Shown here in pieces: positions 1 through 8,518 of a stretch of DNA of 64,000 bases (position 1 is its first letter; the number at the start of each line of letters is the position of its first letter). The position numbers were made by a program, and so were the translations under genes. The stretch covers positions 2,852,001-2,916,000 of the forward strand of contig NZ_CP142104.1 in assembly GCF_035751725.1 (NCBI RefSeq), written 5' to 3'. The notes below the pieces were generated by a model. The model saw only the letters and a program-made list of their open reading frames with translations, was not told where the DNA came from and did not search any database. This DNA is from Pseudomonas frederiksbergensis (lineage in GTDB: Bacteria > Pseudomonadota > Gammaproteobacteria > Pseudomonadales > Pseudomonadaceae).

Positions 1-706
1 CCAGTGTCGACGCCATTGGCGAGCAGCGTCCGGCAAACCCTTGCAGGCGCTGGTGCAGCCCCGCGAGGTTCTGCGCCAGGCCATCATGCAGGTCATAGGC
101 CACGCGCTTGCGTTCGTCTTCCTGGGCAGTGAACAGTCGATGGACCAGCTCGGACATCGTCCGCTCCCGTGCTTGCAACGCCTGGAGCAGTCGGCTGTTT
201 TCCATGTGCGCCGCCAGCAGCGTCGCGAGCAATTGCAGTGACTCGATGTCTTCGTTGTCGGGGGCGCCCAAGGGCACGCTGTTGCCCAGCAGCAGGGCGC
301 CGAACACGATGCCGTCCGCACCTCGCAACGGCATGCGCAACACCTGCGCCAGGGCTTTGCCCGGGCAGTCCAACCATTGCGGTTCCGGCGCCGAAGGCTG
401 CGCGAGACTGGCCAGCAGGTCGAGTCCATCGCCGCTGCCGTGGCTGGCAACGGTCTGCAGCGTGGTGTCCGGCGTCCACTCCAGCAACAGGCCATGGTCC
501 ATGGCGACGAAGGCGCACGCTCGCTGCACCGCACGCTGGCGCATCTGCGCCAACGGCAGCCGGGTCAGCTCATGGCCGGTACCCAGCAAAAGACCCAGGC
601 GTGCCGCCCGGCTTTGCGACTGGCGATATTGGCTGCGCATCGCCAGGGCGCTGCCTGGGTCATGGGGTGGGCTTTGCAATGGGGGAACTCCAGCGTGGAA
701 GGGCAT
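1..706 (-). CDS. Sensor histidine kinase, GAF + HisKA_3 (partial, C-terminus outside window)
   Basis: About 235 N-terminal residues are visible. After a short leader, residues about 30-165 look like a GAF sensory domain (CAFVAMDHGLLLEW, then VFGALLLGNSVPLG). A coiled linker leads into a NarX/LytS-type dimerisation domain with ERKRVAYDLHDGLAQNLAG, where His207 would be the phosphorylated residue. The ATPase domain lies beyond the window edge. No membrane segment is visible, so it is probably a cytoplasmic kinase; its response regulator should lie further left. The start is the ATG complementary to 704-706. It is divergent from the gene at 855, and the 148-bp gap between them must hold both promoters. 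The family is clear; the signal is unknown. Confidence 0.8.
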   Translation of the reverse strand, partial: MPFHAGVPPLQSPPHDPGSALAMRSQYRQSQSRAARLGLLLGTGHELTRLPLAQMRQRAVQRACAFVAMDHGLLLEWTPDTTLQTVASHGSGDGLDLLASLAQPSAPEPQWLDCPGKALAQVLRMPLRGADGIVFGALLLGNSVPLGAPDNEDIESLQLLATLLAAHMENSRLLQALQARERTMSELVHRLFTAQEDERKRVAYDLHDGLAQNLAGLHQRLQGFAGRCSPMASTL

Positions 707-854
707 CGGCCCGTAAGTGATTGGCTTCATTAGACCTTGCGATCGGCACCCAGCCTATCTGCCGAATGGCATAGGCGATCGGCACCGGTTGGCCGATGGC
801 GGGCACCGCGTGGACCGGCAAAGTGGGGCCATTGAAACCCAAAGGAACGCAACG

Positions 855-1376
855 ATGAAAATGAAAACCTGTGCCATTGCCGCTTTTTTCCTGCTGGCCG
901 CGCCATTTGTCCAGGCCGTGGAAACCGTGCCGTTCGTATACCGCACCGTCGCCGAGCTACCGCAAAAGCAAACCGACCGGGAAATTGCGGGGCTGTTCGA
1001 CCGTTGGAACGTGGCACTGCAAACCGGCAGCGCCAGCGCCGTGACCGCCCTCTACGCCCCGGATGCGATATTGCAACCGACTGTTTCCAACAAGGTGCGC
1101 AGCACTCCAGAACAGATCCAGGACTACTTTGTGCACTTCCTGGCAGGCAAGCCGGTCGGCGTGATCAACTACCGGGAGATCCGTCACCTGGGCGCCGACG
1201 CGGCGATGGACAGTGGCGTCTACACCTTCACGCTGACCCAGGCCGACGGTTCCAAACGCGAGGTGCAGGCGCGCTACACCTTCCTCTACGAGCGACTCGA
1301 CGGGCAGTGGAAGATCATCAACCATCACTCGTCGGCCATGCCCGAAGTGCCCAAGACCCTGCACGCAAGCCACTGA
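855..1376 (+). CDS. Secreted SnoaL-like / DUF4440 (SgcJ/EcaC family) protein
   Basis: Protein of 173 aa. Residues 1-21 (MKMKTCAIAAFFLLAAPFVQA) form a standard signal peptide, so the product is periplasmic or secreted. The remainder has the compact cone-fold pattern of DUF4440/SgcJ proteins: a helix with DREIAGLFDRWNVALQTGSA, then ALYAPDAILQP, a central strand/helix region and a final RYTFLYERLDGQWKIINHHSS strand pair. Members of this family bind small ligands or are enzymes of unknown substrate. The ATG at 855 is preceded by AAGGAACG. Nearest neighbours are unrelated. Confidence 0.75.
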   Translation: MKMKTCAIAAFFLLAAPFVQAVETVPFVYRTVAELPQKQTDREIAGLFDRWNVALQTGSASAVTALYAPDAILQPTVSNKVRSTPEQIQDYFVHFLAGKPVGVINYREIRHLGADAAMDSGVYTFTLTQADGSKREVQARYTFLYERLDGQWKIINHHSSAMPEVPKTLHASH

Positions 1377-1384
1377 GACGGACG

Positions 1385-1406
1385 GCGCCCTTGTGGTCCA
1401 GGGCGC
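1385..1406 (+). terminator. Weak hairpin after the DUF4440 gene
   Basis: GCGCCC (1385-1390) can pair with GGGCGC (1401-1406) nine bases after the stop codon. No clear T-run follows, so termination activity is uncertain. Confidence 0.3.
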
Positions 1407-1466
1407 TGATTCATCGACCATCTTCTACTGCCTTGTATTAAAGCCTTGGAATAGCCTGCGGATATT

Positions 1467-1485
1467 AATTAGAATCAGTCTCATT
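1467..1485 (+). promoter_or_regulatory. Fur-box-like palindrome upstream of the fecI-type sigma gene
   Basis: The 19-mer AATTAGAATCAGTCTCATT is an imperfect palindrome centred on base 1476 (14 of 18 flanking positions symmetric). It resembles the Fur consensus built from GATAAT-type repeats and sits about 30 bp before the sigma-factor start. This is where Fur boxes lie upstream of Pseudomonas fecI-type genes. Confidence 0.6.
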
Positions 1486-1514
1486 AACGACATTCTTGCC
1501 CAGGGCTTCTTCAC

Positions 1515-2024
1515 ATGCTTGATGCAGCAAAGCCGGCGGAGCACGCCCTCCATGGGTTATACCGCGACCACGGCGGTTGGCTGGAAGGTTGGCTGAGGCG
1601 TCGCATGGGCAACGCCTGGGATGCCGCCGACCTGCGCCAGGATACGTTTCTACGGGTGTTGTCCAGCGCCCAGCCGTTGGCGGATCTGCAAGAACCGCGC
1701 GCTTATCTGCTGACGGTAGGGAAGCGGCTGTTGAGCAATTTCTATACCCGCCGCAACCTGGAACAAGCCTATCTCGACGCATTGGCGAACCTGCCTGAAG
1801 CCTGTGTACCGTCTCCCGAGCAGCGCTGGTTGCTGCTGGAAACCCTCCACGCCTTGGATGAGTTGCTCGATGGCCTGCCGCCGCTGGTGCGCAGGGCATT
1901 CTTGTGGAGCCAGCTCGAAGGGCTGGGCTACCGGGAGATCGCCGAGCGCTTGCAGGTGGCCGAGCGCACCGTCAAGCGCTACATGGCCCAGGCTTATGAG
2001 CATTGCCTGTTGGTGGACTTTTGA
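1515..2024 (+). CDS. ECF sigma factor, FecI-type
   Basis: Protein of 169 aa, a usual length for FecI-like ECF sigma factors. Region 2 runs from LHGLYRDHGGWLEGWLRRR through DLRQDTFLRVL and PRAYLLTVGKRLL (residues about 10-80). Region 4 is LDGLPPLVRRAFLWSQLEGLGYREIAERLQVAERTVKRYM (residues about 115-160), with its helix-turn-helix at the end. It directs RNA polymerase to the adjacent receptor gene when released by its FecR partner. It lies after a Fur-like box and overlaps the fecR-type gene, forming an iron-responsive surface-signalling operon. Confidence 0.9.
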   Translation: MLDAAKPAEHALHGLYRDHGGWLEGWLRRRMGNAWDAADLRQDTFLRVLSSAQPLADLQEPRAYLLTVGKRLLSNFYTRRNLEQAYLDALANLPEACVPSPEQRWLLLETLHALDELLDGLPPLVRRAFLWSQLEGLGYREIAERLQVAERTVKRYMAQAYEHCLLVDF

Positions 2025-2968
2025 CTCGCCAGGCGCTGACGCCCGAGGCCCGCGAAGTGGCCCGGGCAGCGGCCCGGTGGCTGGCGATGATCGAGTCCGG
2101 CGAGGAGGGGGTCGACCACGCTGCGCTGCAACGCTGGCGTGACAGCCACGCCGAGCACGAAGCCGCGTGGCAGAAAGCCCTGTTGTTACGCCAGCGATTT
2201 GCCGGGGTGCCGCCTTCATTGGGCATGGCCACGCTCGATCGTCCGGCACTGTCCCGTCGCGCCGTGCTCAAGCGCGCGTTGGGCGTCGCCGCCCTCGTGC
2301 CCACGGCCTGGCTGCTCGGGCGTGAATTGCCGCTGGACGTCTGGCGCGCCGACCTGCACACCGCCACCGGCGAGCAACGCCGCTGGACGTTGGCCGATGG
2401 CAGCACCCTGCAATTGAACACCGATAGCGCCGTGGACCTGGATCTCAAGGCCCGCCGCTTGGTGCTGGTGCGCGGTGAGATATCCCTCAAGGCCGCTGGT
2501 ACCGTGCCTTTGACAGTGCAAGGCCCGTACGGCGTCATCACGATCAATCGAGGCGAAGCGTGCATCCGCCTGGATGAACGCACCTGCCATGCTTCGGTGC
2601 TCAGCGGCGAGCTGCAGCTAACACCGTTGCGCGGTCCGTTGGTGACCTTGGAAGCCGGGCAGCAAATCGATCTGCACGCCACGGGCGCGGGGCCGGTCAG
2701 CGGCTTCGACGTCGCACAATTGGGCTGGCGTGACGGCGTGCTCGTGGCACAGAACCAACGCCTGGGGGACTTCCTGCGTGAGCTGGACCGTTATCGCCCG
2801 GGCGTGTTGCGCTGGGACCCGGCACTGGAATCGCTTCGCGTCACCGGTAGCTTCCGCCTGGACAATACCGATCGCATCCTTGCGCTGCTCTCGGCCAGCC
2901 TGCCCTTGGAGGTGCAGATGCGTACTCGCTATTGGGTCACGTTGACGCCACGCAAAAATATCGCCTGA
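2003..2968 (+). CDS. FecR-type sigma regulator (anti-sigma, inner membrane)
   Basis: Protein of 321 aa from the ATG at 2003; the TTG at 2021, overlapping the sigma stop codon, is an alternative start giving LTRQALTPEAREVARAAARW. Visible parts: an N-terminal DUF4880-like cytoplasmic domain (ARWLAMIESGEEGVDHAALQRW), the characteristic AVLKRALGVAALVPTAWLLG membrane segment at about residue 90-110, and a periplasmic FecR domain (RWTLADGSTLQLNTDSAVDL, VLVRGEISLKA). The C-terminal LGDFLRELDRYRPGVLRWD stretch is the STN-interacting part. It should transmit the receptor signal to the sigma factor encoded just upstream. Confidence 0.88.
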   Translation: MPVGGLLTRQALTPEAREVARAAARWLAMIESGEEGVDHAALQRWRDSHAEHEAAWQKALLLRQRFAGVPPSLGMATLDRPALSRRAVLKRALGVAALVPTAWLLGRELPLDVWRADLHTATGEQRRWTLADGSTLQLNTDSAVDLDLKARRLVLVRGEISLKAAGTVPLTVQGPYGVITINRGEACIRLDERTCHASVLSGELQLTPLRGPLVTLEAGQQIDLHATGAGPVSGFDVAQLGWRDGVLVAQNQRLGDFLRELDRYRPGVLRWDPALESLRVTGSFRLDNTDRILALLSASLPLEVQMRTRYWVTLTPRKNIA

Positions 2969-3036
2969 AGCCTGTCCCTTTTTTTTGTCTCGCTTGTCAT
3001 TCCTGGCAACTGAACAAAAAACGAGAGCGTTCTCCA

Positions 3037-5475
3037 ATGTCCGCAGTCACACCGTTGCACCTACGCCCGGCCATCGCCGGTTGGCGTCCGCTGTTGCGCC
3101 ACCCTTTGTTGAAGCTGGGCTTGCTGCTGAGCCTGAGCGCCAGTGCGTTGTTGGTAACGCCCAGCCAGGCAGAAGAAAGCGCCCGGCGCAGCTATCAAGT
3201 GCCCGCCGGCAGCCTGGGGTCGGCACTGACCCGCTTCGCTGGACAGGCGGGGGTCAATCTGTCGGTGGACCCGGCCCTGGTCAGCGGTCGCGACAGCGCC
3301 GGCCTCTCCGGTGAGTACGGTGTGCAGGACGGCTTTGCGCGGTTGCTGCAAGGGTCCGGCCTGCAATTGCAAGCCGTCGGGGAGCAGGCGTACATCCTGG
3401 TCCCGGCACCCGAAGGCAGCAGCCTGCAATTGGCCCCTACCTCGATCCTCGGCACCACCGGTTCGGCGGGTGGGGAACCCTATGCGGGCGGCCAGGTCGC
3501 CCGGCGTGGTTCCCAGGGGTTGCTCGGTTCGCGGGACTTCATGGACACCCCGTTCAGCATGACGACCTACACCGGCGAGACGGTAAAGAACCTGCAGGCA
3601 CGGACCTTGGGCGACTTGATCGCCAGCGACCCTTCGGTGCGCGCCACCAACCCGGCGGGCGGTCGCTATGAACAATTCACCATCCGAGGGTTGAGCCTGT
3701 TCAACAGCGACGTTGCCTATAACGGCCTCTACGGCCTCTTGCCGACCTACACGATCGATATGGAAATGGCCGATCGCGTCGACATCCTCAAGGGGCCGAC
3801 CCAGCTCATCAACGGGATTTCGCCGCGTGGCAGCGTCGGCGGGGGGATCAACGTGGTGCCCAAGCGCGCCACCGACCAGCCGATCACCTCCATCACGGGC
3901 AGCTACGCCTCCGACAGCCAACCCGGCGCTGCCGTGGATGTGGGCCGCCGTTTCGGCGAAGACAACCAGTTCGGTGTCCGTTTCAACGGGGTGAAACAGT
4001 CCGGCGACACGGATTGGGATCATCAAAGCGTGGACCGCGAGATGGCGGTGCTGGGCCTGGACTTTCGTGGCGAGCGCCTGCGCCTTTCCACCGACATCGG
4101 CCACACCGAGCGTGATACCGATGCGCCCCAGGAGCGCGTCCAGGTGGCGGCCGCGGCGCCGATTCCCCACGCCAGCGACGTGCGTCGCAACTACGCGCAG
4201 CATTGGAGCAAGGCGCGTACCGAGGACACCTTCGGCGCGGTGAACGCCGAGTACGATGTCAACGATTCCGTGATGCTTTATGGCGGGGCGGGAGCCCGCA
4301 AGAGTCATCACGATTTCCTGCGGCACAACGTTTCGGTCAGCAACGCCGCGGGCGACTTCACCGTGTCGCCCCGGGACTTCACGCGTGATGAAGATGTCCG
4401 CACCGCCAACGCCGGCGTGCGCCACTGGTTCCATACCGGGCCGGTGAGCCACGAGGTCAACCTGGCCGCCAGTTATTTCTACATGGATTTCGAAAACGGC
4501 GGCGCCCGATACGCCAACGGCCGCAGCAACCTGTACGACCCGGTGCAGACACCCACGCCGAACGTGCCCACGCGCCCGGATCCGAAGGTCTACACGGAGA
4601 ACCACTTCAGCGGCGTCGCCCTGTCCGACACCCTGGGATTGTTCGATGACCGGTTGCTGTTGACCCTCGGCGCCCGCTGGCAGCGCGTGGAGGTGGACGA
4701 TTGGTCCGATGGCGTCAAGGGCCCCACGGCCTATGACGAAGAAAAGGTCTCGCCGTCGGGCGGCATTCTGTTCAAGGCGACCGACAGGCTGTCCCTTTAT
4801 GCCAACTACATGGAGGGCTTGAGCCAGGGCAAGATCGCGCCGACATCTGCCGATAACAGTGACGAAATCTTCCCGCCGTTCATCAGTCGCCAGGTCGAAG
4901 TCGGCGCCAAGTATGATGCCGGTGCGCTCGCGGTAACCGCCGCGGTGTTCCGGATCAAACAGCCGGCCTATGCCACCGATGCCACGACAAACCTGTTCGG
5001 CCCGAACGGCAAACGGGAAAATACCGGTGTGGAATTGAGCGTATTCGGTGAACCGCTCAAAGGCGTGCGCCTGCTCGGGGGCTTGATGTACATCGACAGC
5101 GAATTGACCGATACCACCAACCCCGCCTTCGACGGCAACCGGGCGCCGGCCACGCCGGAGTACAACATTAACCTCGGCGCGGAATGGGACGTGCCGACGG
5201 TGCAGGGGCTGACGCTGACCAGCCGGGGCATCTATTCCAGCTCCCAGTATCTGGATCCGTCCAATACCAAAAAGATCGATTCGTGGGAGCGCTTCGACGT
5301 TGGCGCGCGGTATGCCTTCAAGGTGGATGACAAGAACATCACGTTGCGCGCCAATATCGAGAACGTTGCGGACAAGCGTTATTGGAGCTCGGCGGGGGCT
5401 TCGGATGACAGCGAGCCGGGGTTGACCTTGGCGACCCCTCGCACCTACCTGGTTTCGGCCACTGTCGATTTCTGA
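3037..5475 (+). CDS. TonB-dependent siderophore receptor with STN signalling domain
   Basis: Protein of 812 aa from the ATG at 3037, preceded by AAAAACGAGAGCG. It has a long signal sequence ending TPSQA, then an STN domain (YQVPAGSLGSALTRFAGQ to LQAVGEQAYIL, residues about 50-130). The plug includes FSMTTYTGETVKNLQARTLGD, FTIRGLSL and RVDILKGPTQLI. A 22-strand barrel ends in the typical terminal Phe (VSATVDF). The STN domain with the adjacent sigma/anti-sigma pair marks it as a transducer that induces its own uptake operon. The ligand cannot be told from sequence; a ferric siderophore is most likely. Confidence 0.9.
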   Translation: MSAVTPLHLRPAIAGWRPLLRHPLLKLGLLLSLSASALLVTPSQAEESARRSYQVPAGSLGSALTRFAGQAGVNLSVDPALVSGRDSAGLSGEYGVQDGFARLLQGSGLQLQAVGEQAYILVPAPEGSSLQLAPTSILGTTGSAGGEPYAGGQVARRGSQGLLGSRDFMDTPFSMTTYTGETVKNLQARTLGDLIASDPSVRATNPAGGRYEQFTIRGLSLFNSDVAYNGLYGLLPTYTIDMEMADRVDILKGPTQLINGISPRGSVGGGINVVPKRATDQPITSITGSYASDSQPGAAVDVGRRFGEDNQFGVRFNGVKQSGDTDWDHQSVDREMAVLGLDFRGERLRLSTDIGHTERDTDAPQERVQVAAAAPIPHASDVRRNYAQHWSKARTEDTFGAVNAEYDVNDSVMLYGGAGARKSHHDFLRHNVSVSNAAGDFTVSPRDFTRDEDVRTANAGVRHWFHTGPVSHEVNLAASYFYMDFENGGARYANGRSNLYDPVQTPTPNVPTRPDPKVYTENHFSGVALSDTLGLFDDRLLLTLGARWQRVEVDDWSDGVKGPTAYDEEKVSPSGGILFKATDRLSLYANYMEGLSQGKIAPTSADNSDEIFPPFISRQVEVGAKYDAGALAVTAAVFRIKQPAYATDATTNLFGPNGKRENTGVELSVFGEPLKGVRLLGGLMYIDSELTDTTNPAFDGNRAPATPEYNINLGAEWDVPTVQGLTLTSRGIYSSSQYLDPSNTKKIDSWERFDVGARYAFKVDDKNITLRANIENVADKRYWSSAGASDDSEPGLTLATPRTYLVSATVDF

Positions 5476-5515
5476 GCAGGGTTCAAATACTCCCCGGCTT
5501 GGTATTCCCCTCACT

Positions 5516-5556
5516 CCGGCATTGCTCCGCGGGCCCACCGCGCAATGCCGGATTTT
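5516..5556 (+). terminator. Rho-independent terminator after the TonB-dependent receptor
   Basis: CCGGCATTGC (5516-5525) pairs perfectly with GCAATGCCGG (5542-5551) and is followed by ATTTT. The loop TCCGCGGGCCCACCGC contains a further GC-rich mini-stem. Confidence 0.8.
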
Positions 5557-5584
5557 GACATGTTCCTGTCAGTCACCGGTCACC

Positions 5585-5611
5585 TTGACGTCAGCGTCCC
5601 CCTCCTAGAGT
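5585..5611 (+). promoter_or_regulatory. Possible sigma-70-like promoter for the DUF2790 gene
   Basis: TTGACG (5585-5590), 15 bp, TAGAGT (5606-5611). The spacer is short, so this is a tentative match located about 37 bp before the start codon. Confidence 0.3.
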
Positions 5612-5647
5612 GCAACCACCATCCCGGTCAGGACAGTGGAGTCCACC

Positions 5648-5908
5648 ATGAACATTCAAACCTTCTCGGTCGCCAGCCTGCTGGCAGTGATCACGTTGAG
5701 CGGTTCGCCCCTGTTCGCCAAAGAACAGACCCAAGCCCCTGCCTACGAATACGGCATGCCACTGGACATCGCCCAGGCCATTCGTATCGAGGAACCGAAA
5801 TCAACCGTATGCGAAGTCGGGCAGGCAACGATGACCTACGTCGACACGCAGGGGGAGATTCGTCACGTCAGCTTCCTCCAGCAGACAGACGCCTGCTCCG
5901 TCCAGTAA
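5648..5908 (+). CDS. DUF2790 small periplasmic protein
   Basis: Protein of 86 aa. The signal peptide MNIQTFSVASLLAVITLSGSPLFA is followed by a DUF2790 domain (YEYGMPLDIAQAIRIEEP, VCEVGQATMTYVDTQGE). Two cysteines (in VCEVG and DACSVQ) could form a disulfide. DUF2790 proteins are common, small and uncharacterised in Pseudomonas, often present in several copies. Start ATG 5648 is preceded by GTGGAGTCC; an upstream in-frame codon at 5636 is less plausible because it would precede that site. Confidence 0.8.
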   Translation: MNIQTFSVASLLAVITLSGSPLFAKEQTQAPAYEYGMPLDIAQAIRIEEPKSTVCEVGQATMTYVDTQGEIRHVSFLQQTDACSVQ

Positions 5909-5950
5909 GCCCGGCCGCGCCGGTTCGCAATCCAACCAAGGAACTCAATC

Positions 5951-7006
5951 ATGTGGAATAGAACAATCACTCCCGCAGGCGGCCTTTTGCACACCATGAG
6001 CCAGCTCATGCGGCGAACCCGAACATTGACGGCCGGTATCGCGCTGCTCAGTGCGATGAGTATCGAAGCATCGGGTCGTGTCGCGCCGAAACCCGACTGG
6101 TCGACCAACGACATGCCCTCCCAGAAGGGCCGGATTGTCCTGGTGACCGGCGGCACCAGCGGCATGGGCTATGAGGATGCGCTGGCCTTGGCGCGTGCGG
6201 GGGCCGAGGTGATCATCGCTGCGCGCAATCCGGAGCGGGGCGCGGAGGCGATCAAGCGTATCCGCGAGGCGGTCCCTGACGCCAAGTTGCAGTTCGAGTC
6301 GGTGGACCTGGCCAACCTGTCATCGGTGCGCGGCCTGGCCGAGCGTCTCAACCAGAGGCTGCCGCGCCTGGACGTGCTGATCAATAATGCAGCGATCATG
6401 GCGCCGCCCGAGCGGGGCACATCCGCCGATGGCTTCGAGCTTCAGTTGGCAACCAACTACCTCGGGCACTTCGCGCTGACCGGCCTGCTGGTTCCGCTGC
6501 TACGGCAAAGTGACGATCCCCGCGTGGTGAGCCTTTCCAGCATCGCGGCCACCCGCGGCGCGGTGAATTTCGATGACCTGCAAGCCGAGCAGAAGTACGA
6601 CCCTTATGCGGCCTACGCGCAGTCGAAACTGGCCGTCCTGCAGTGGTCGTTCGCGCTGCAACGGCGCAGTGACGCGCAGAAATGGGGTATCCGCAGCATC
6701 GCCGCGCATCCTGGCGTGGCCGTCACCGAACTGGTCGCCCGCGGGCCCGGGGTCAACAGTGAGTTTGGCCAGCGCTGGGCTAAGGATCGCGAGGCCTACC
6801 ATTCCGCGGCACAAGGGGCGCTGCCCACGCTATACGCGGCCACCGCCGAGCAGGCCGTTGGCGGTGCGTACTACGGCCCGACCGGCGATGACGAAAAACG
6901 CGGTCCGCTGGGGTTCGCCAAAACGCCACCGACCGCGACCAACGAAGCGGATGCCGAACGGCTCTGGGCCACCTCCGAGCGCCTGACCGGCGTTACCTAT
7001 CGCTGA
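5951..7006 (+). CDS. SDR-family NAD(P)-dependent oxidoreductase
   Basis: Protein of 351 aa with an N-terminal extension of about 60 residues containing a hydrophobic segment (TAGIALLSAMSIEASG), suggesting export or membrane anchoring, unusual for this family. The Rossmann core has the cofactor motif TGGTSGMG at about residue 73, DLANLS, NNAA at about 147, the catalytic Ser in SLSSIA and the YAQSK active-site motif. The overall pattern is that of retinol-dehydrogenase/WWOX-like SDRs. The substrate is unknown. The ATG is preceded by AAGGAACTC; it lies 42 bp after the DUF2790 gene and may be co-transcribed. Confidence 0.85.
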   Translation: MWNRTITPAGGLLHTMSQLMRRTRTLTAGIALLSAMSIEASGRVAPKPDWSTNDMPSQKGRIVLVTGGTSGMGYEDALALARAGAEVIIAARNPERGAEAIKRIREAVPDAKLQFESVDLANLSSVRGLAERLNQRLPRLDVLINNAAIMAPPERGTSADGFELQLATNYLGHFALTGLLVPLLRQSDDPRVVSLSSIAATRGAVNFDDLQAEQKYDPYAAYAQSKLAVLQWSFALQRRSDAQKWGIRSIAAHPGVAVTELVARGPGVNSEFGQRWAKDREAYHSAAQGALPTLYAATAEQAVGGAYYGPTGDDEKRGPLGFAKTPPTATNEADAERLWATSERLTGVTYR

Positions 7007-7016
7007 TCCGACCCCC

Positions 7017-7039
7017 GGCGCGGGCGTTCGTCCCGCGCC
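7017..7039 (+). terminator. GC-rich hairpin after the SDR gene
   Basis: GGCGCGGG (7017-7024) pairs perfectly with CCCGCGCC (7032-7039) over a 7-base loop. There is no T-run, so it is a pause or processing hairpin rather than a clear intrinsic terminator. Confidence 0.45.
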
Positions 7040-7075
7040 TATCCTCTGGCCTGTCGCCGTCTCCCTGGAGTTTCC

Positions 7076-8398
7076 ATGAGTACGATTTCCTACTTGCACC
7101 GGCTGAGCCTCGCCCTCAACGCCCGCGACGGTGAGCTGCGTCCGGCGCTGTGCGGGTTCCTGCTGTTCCTTTGCCTGTTTACCGGTTACTTCATGCTGCG
7201 TCCGATCCGCGAATCGATGGGCATCGCGGCGGGCGTGGAAAACCTGCAATGGCTGTTCACCGCGACCTTCCTGGTCATGCTGGCGGCTGTTCCGTTGTTC
7301 GCCTGGCTCAGTTCCCGGGTCCCGCGGCTGCGCCTGATCGATTGGGTCTATGGCTTCTTCGGCATCAATCTGCTGATGTTCGTCGAGGTCTTCCAATTTT
7401 TGCCGGACAGTGTCTGGCTGGCCCGGGTGTTTTACGTCTGGATATCGGTGTACAACCTGTTCGTCGTGTCGGTGGCCTGGAGCTTGATGGCGGACGTGTT
7501 CGACAGTGAGCAGGCCAAGCGCTTGTTTGCGTTCATCGCCGCCGGCGCCAGCGTCGGCGGCCTGCTGGGGCCGGCGCTGAGCGCGCTGTTGATCGACACC
7601 TTGGGCGCGTCGGGCTTGATGCTGCTGGCGGCTGTGTTGCTCGGCGCCACGCTGGTATTGAAACGGACCTTGATGAGTTGGCGCGGGCAAGGCGGGGCCG
7701 GTCGCCCCGGCGCAGCGCCCACGCAAAGCCCCCGGCAGCCCCTGGCCGGCAACCCGTTCAGTGGGATGCTTGCGGTGCTCCGCTCGCCGTACCTGTTGGG
7801 GATCGCCGGTTTCGTGGTGTTGTTGGCGACGGTCAGCACCTTCCTCTATTTCGAGCAGGCGCGCCTGGTGGCCGAGCACTATCCGGACCGCGCATCGCAA
7901 GTGCGCATCTTCAGCACCATCGACATTATCGTGCAGGCCGGCGCGTTGCTGTCCCAGTTATTCATCACCGGCCGGATCGCACCCAGGCTCGGCGTGCGGG
8001 CATTGCTGGCCGTCGTCCCGTTGCTGATGTGCATCGGCTTTTTGGGACTCGCCCTGGCGCCTGGCTTTGCGCTGCTGGCGACGTTGATGATTGTGCGACG
8101 GATCGGTGAGTACGCGTTCGTCCGGCCGGGCAGGGAGATGCTGTTCGCGCCGCTGGACGCTGAAAGTAAATACAAGGCCAAGAACTTCATCGACACCGTT
8201 GTCTATCGCGCCGGTGACGCCATGAGCGGCTGGGCCAAGAGCCTGCTCGACCAGCTGGGCCAAGGTGCGGGCGTGGCCGCGATAGTCGGGGCGTGCTGCG
8301 CGTTGCTCTGGGGTTACCTGGGTTGGCAACTCGGGCGACAGGCGGATGATGCCGCTTCCAGGGAGCTGCGCTTGGCGGTCATTTCGGCCAGGGCATGA
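7076..8398 (+). CDS. MFS-type / NTP-NDP exchange-like transporter
   Basis: Protein of 440 aa with about 12 hydrophobic segments and few charged residues between them. The start FLLFLCLFTGYFMLRPIRES and the segment WSLMADVFDSEQAKRLF resemble the bacterial branch of ATP:ADP antiporter-like MFS proteins. A basic cytoplasmic loop (about residues 200-225) splits the two six-helix halves. The C-terminal half contains RRIGEYAFVRPGREMLFAPLD, another family hallmark. Non-parasitic members have no proven substrate, so nucleotide exchange is only a family inference. A good AT-rich gap and CCTGGAG precede the ATG. Confidence 0.75.
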   Translation: MSTISYLHRLSLALNARDGELRPALCGFLLFLCLFTGYFMLRPIRESMGIAAGVENLQWLFTATFLVMLAAVPLFAWLSSRVPRLRLIDWVYGFFGINLLMFVEVFQFLPDSVWLARVFYVWISVYNLFVVSVAWSLMADVFDSEQAKRLFAFIAAGASVGGLLGPALSALLIDTLGASGLMLLAAVLLGATLVLKRTLMSWRGQGGAGRPGAAPTQSPRQPLAGNPFSGMLAVLRSPYLLGIAGFVVLLATVSTFLYFEQARLVAEHYPDRASQVRIFSTIDIIVQAGALLSQLFITGRIAPRLGVRALLAVVPLLMCIGFLGLALAPGFALLATLMIVRRIGEYAFVRPGREMLFAPLDAESKYKAKNFIDTVVYRAGDAMSGWAKSLLDQLGQGAGVAAIVGACCALLWGYLGWQLGRQADDAASRELRLAVISARA

Positions 8399-8474
8399 AG
8401 CGTATTTATTTTCATCGCGGCGTTGCGCCAGCGACTTGAACGTCTGCCTCTATGCACCCTCTGACAGTAATGCA

Positions 8475-8493
8475 GGGCGAATGCACTTCGCCC
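8475..8493. repeat. Perfect 7-bp inverted repeat upstream of the PfpI-family gene
   Basis: GGGCGAA-TGCAC-TTCGCCC ends 25 bp before the start codon at 8519. It could be an operator or a leader hairpin. No T-run follows it. Confidence 0.3.
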
Positions 8494-8518
8494 ATTTCCG
8501 CTCGGAGGATAGGTTTAC

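Noticed and set aside
93..518. Open frame on minus inside the sensor kinase
   Set aside because: The kinase frame (1-706) shows GAF and DHp motifs; this frame is Arg/Pro-rich and has no domain.
3061..5538. 825-codon open frame opposite the TonB-dependent receptor
   Set aside because: High-GC antisense shadow; the receptor strand has full STN, plug and barrel motifs.
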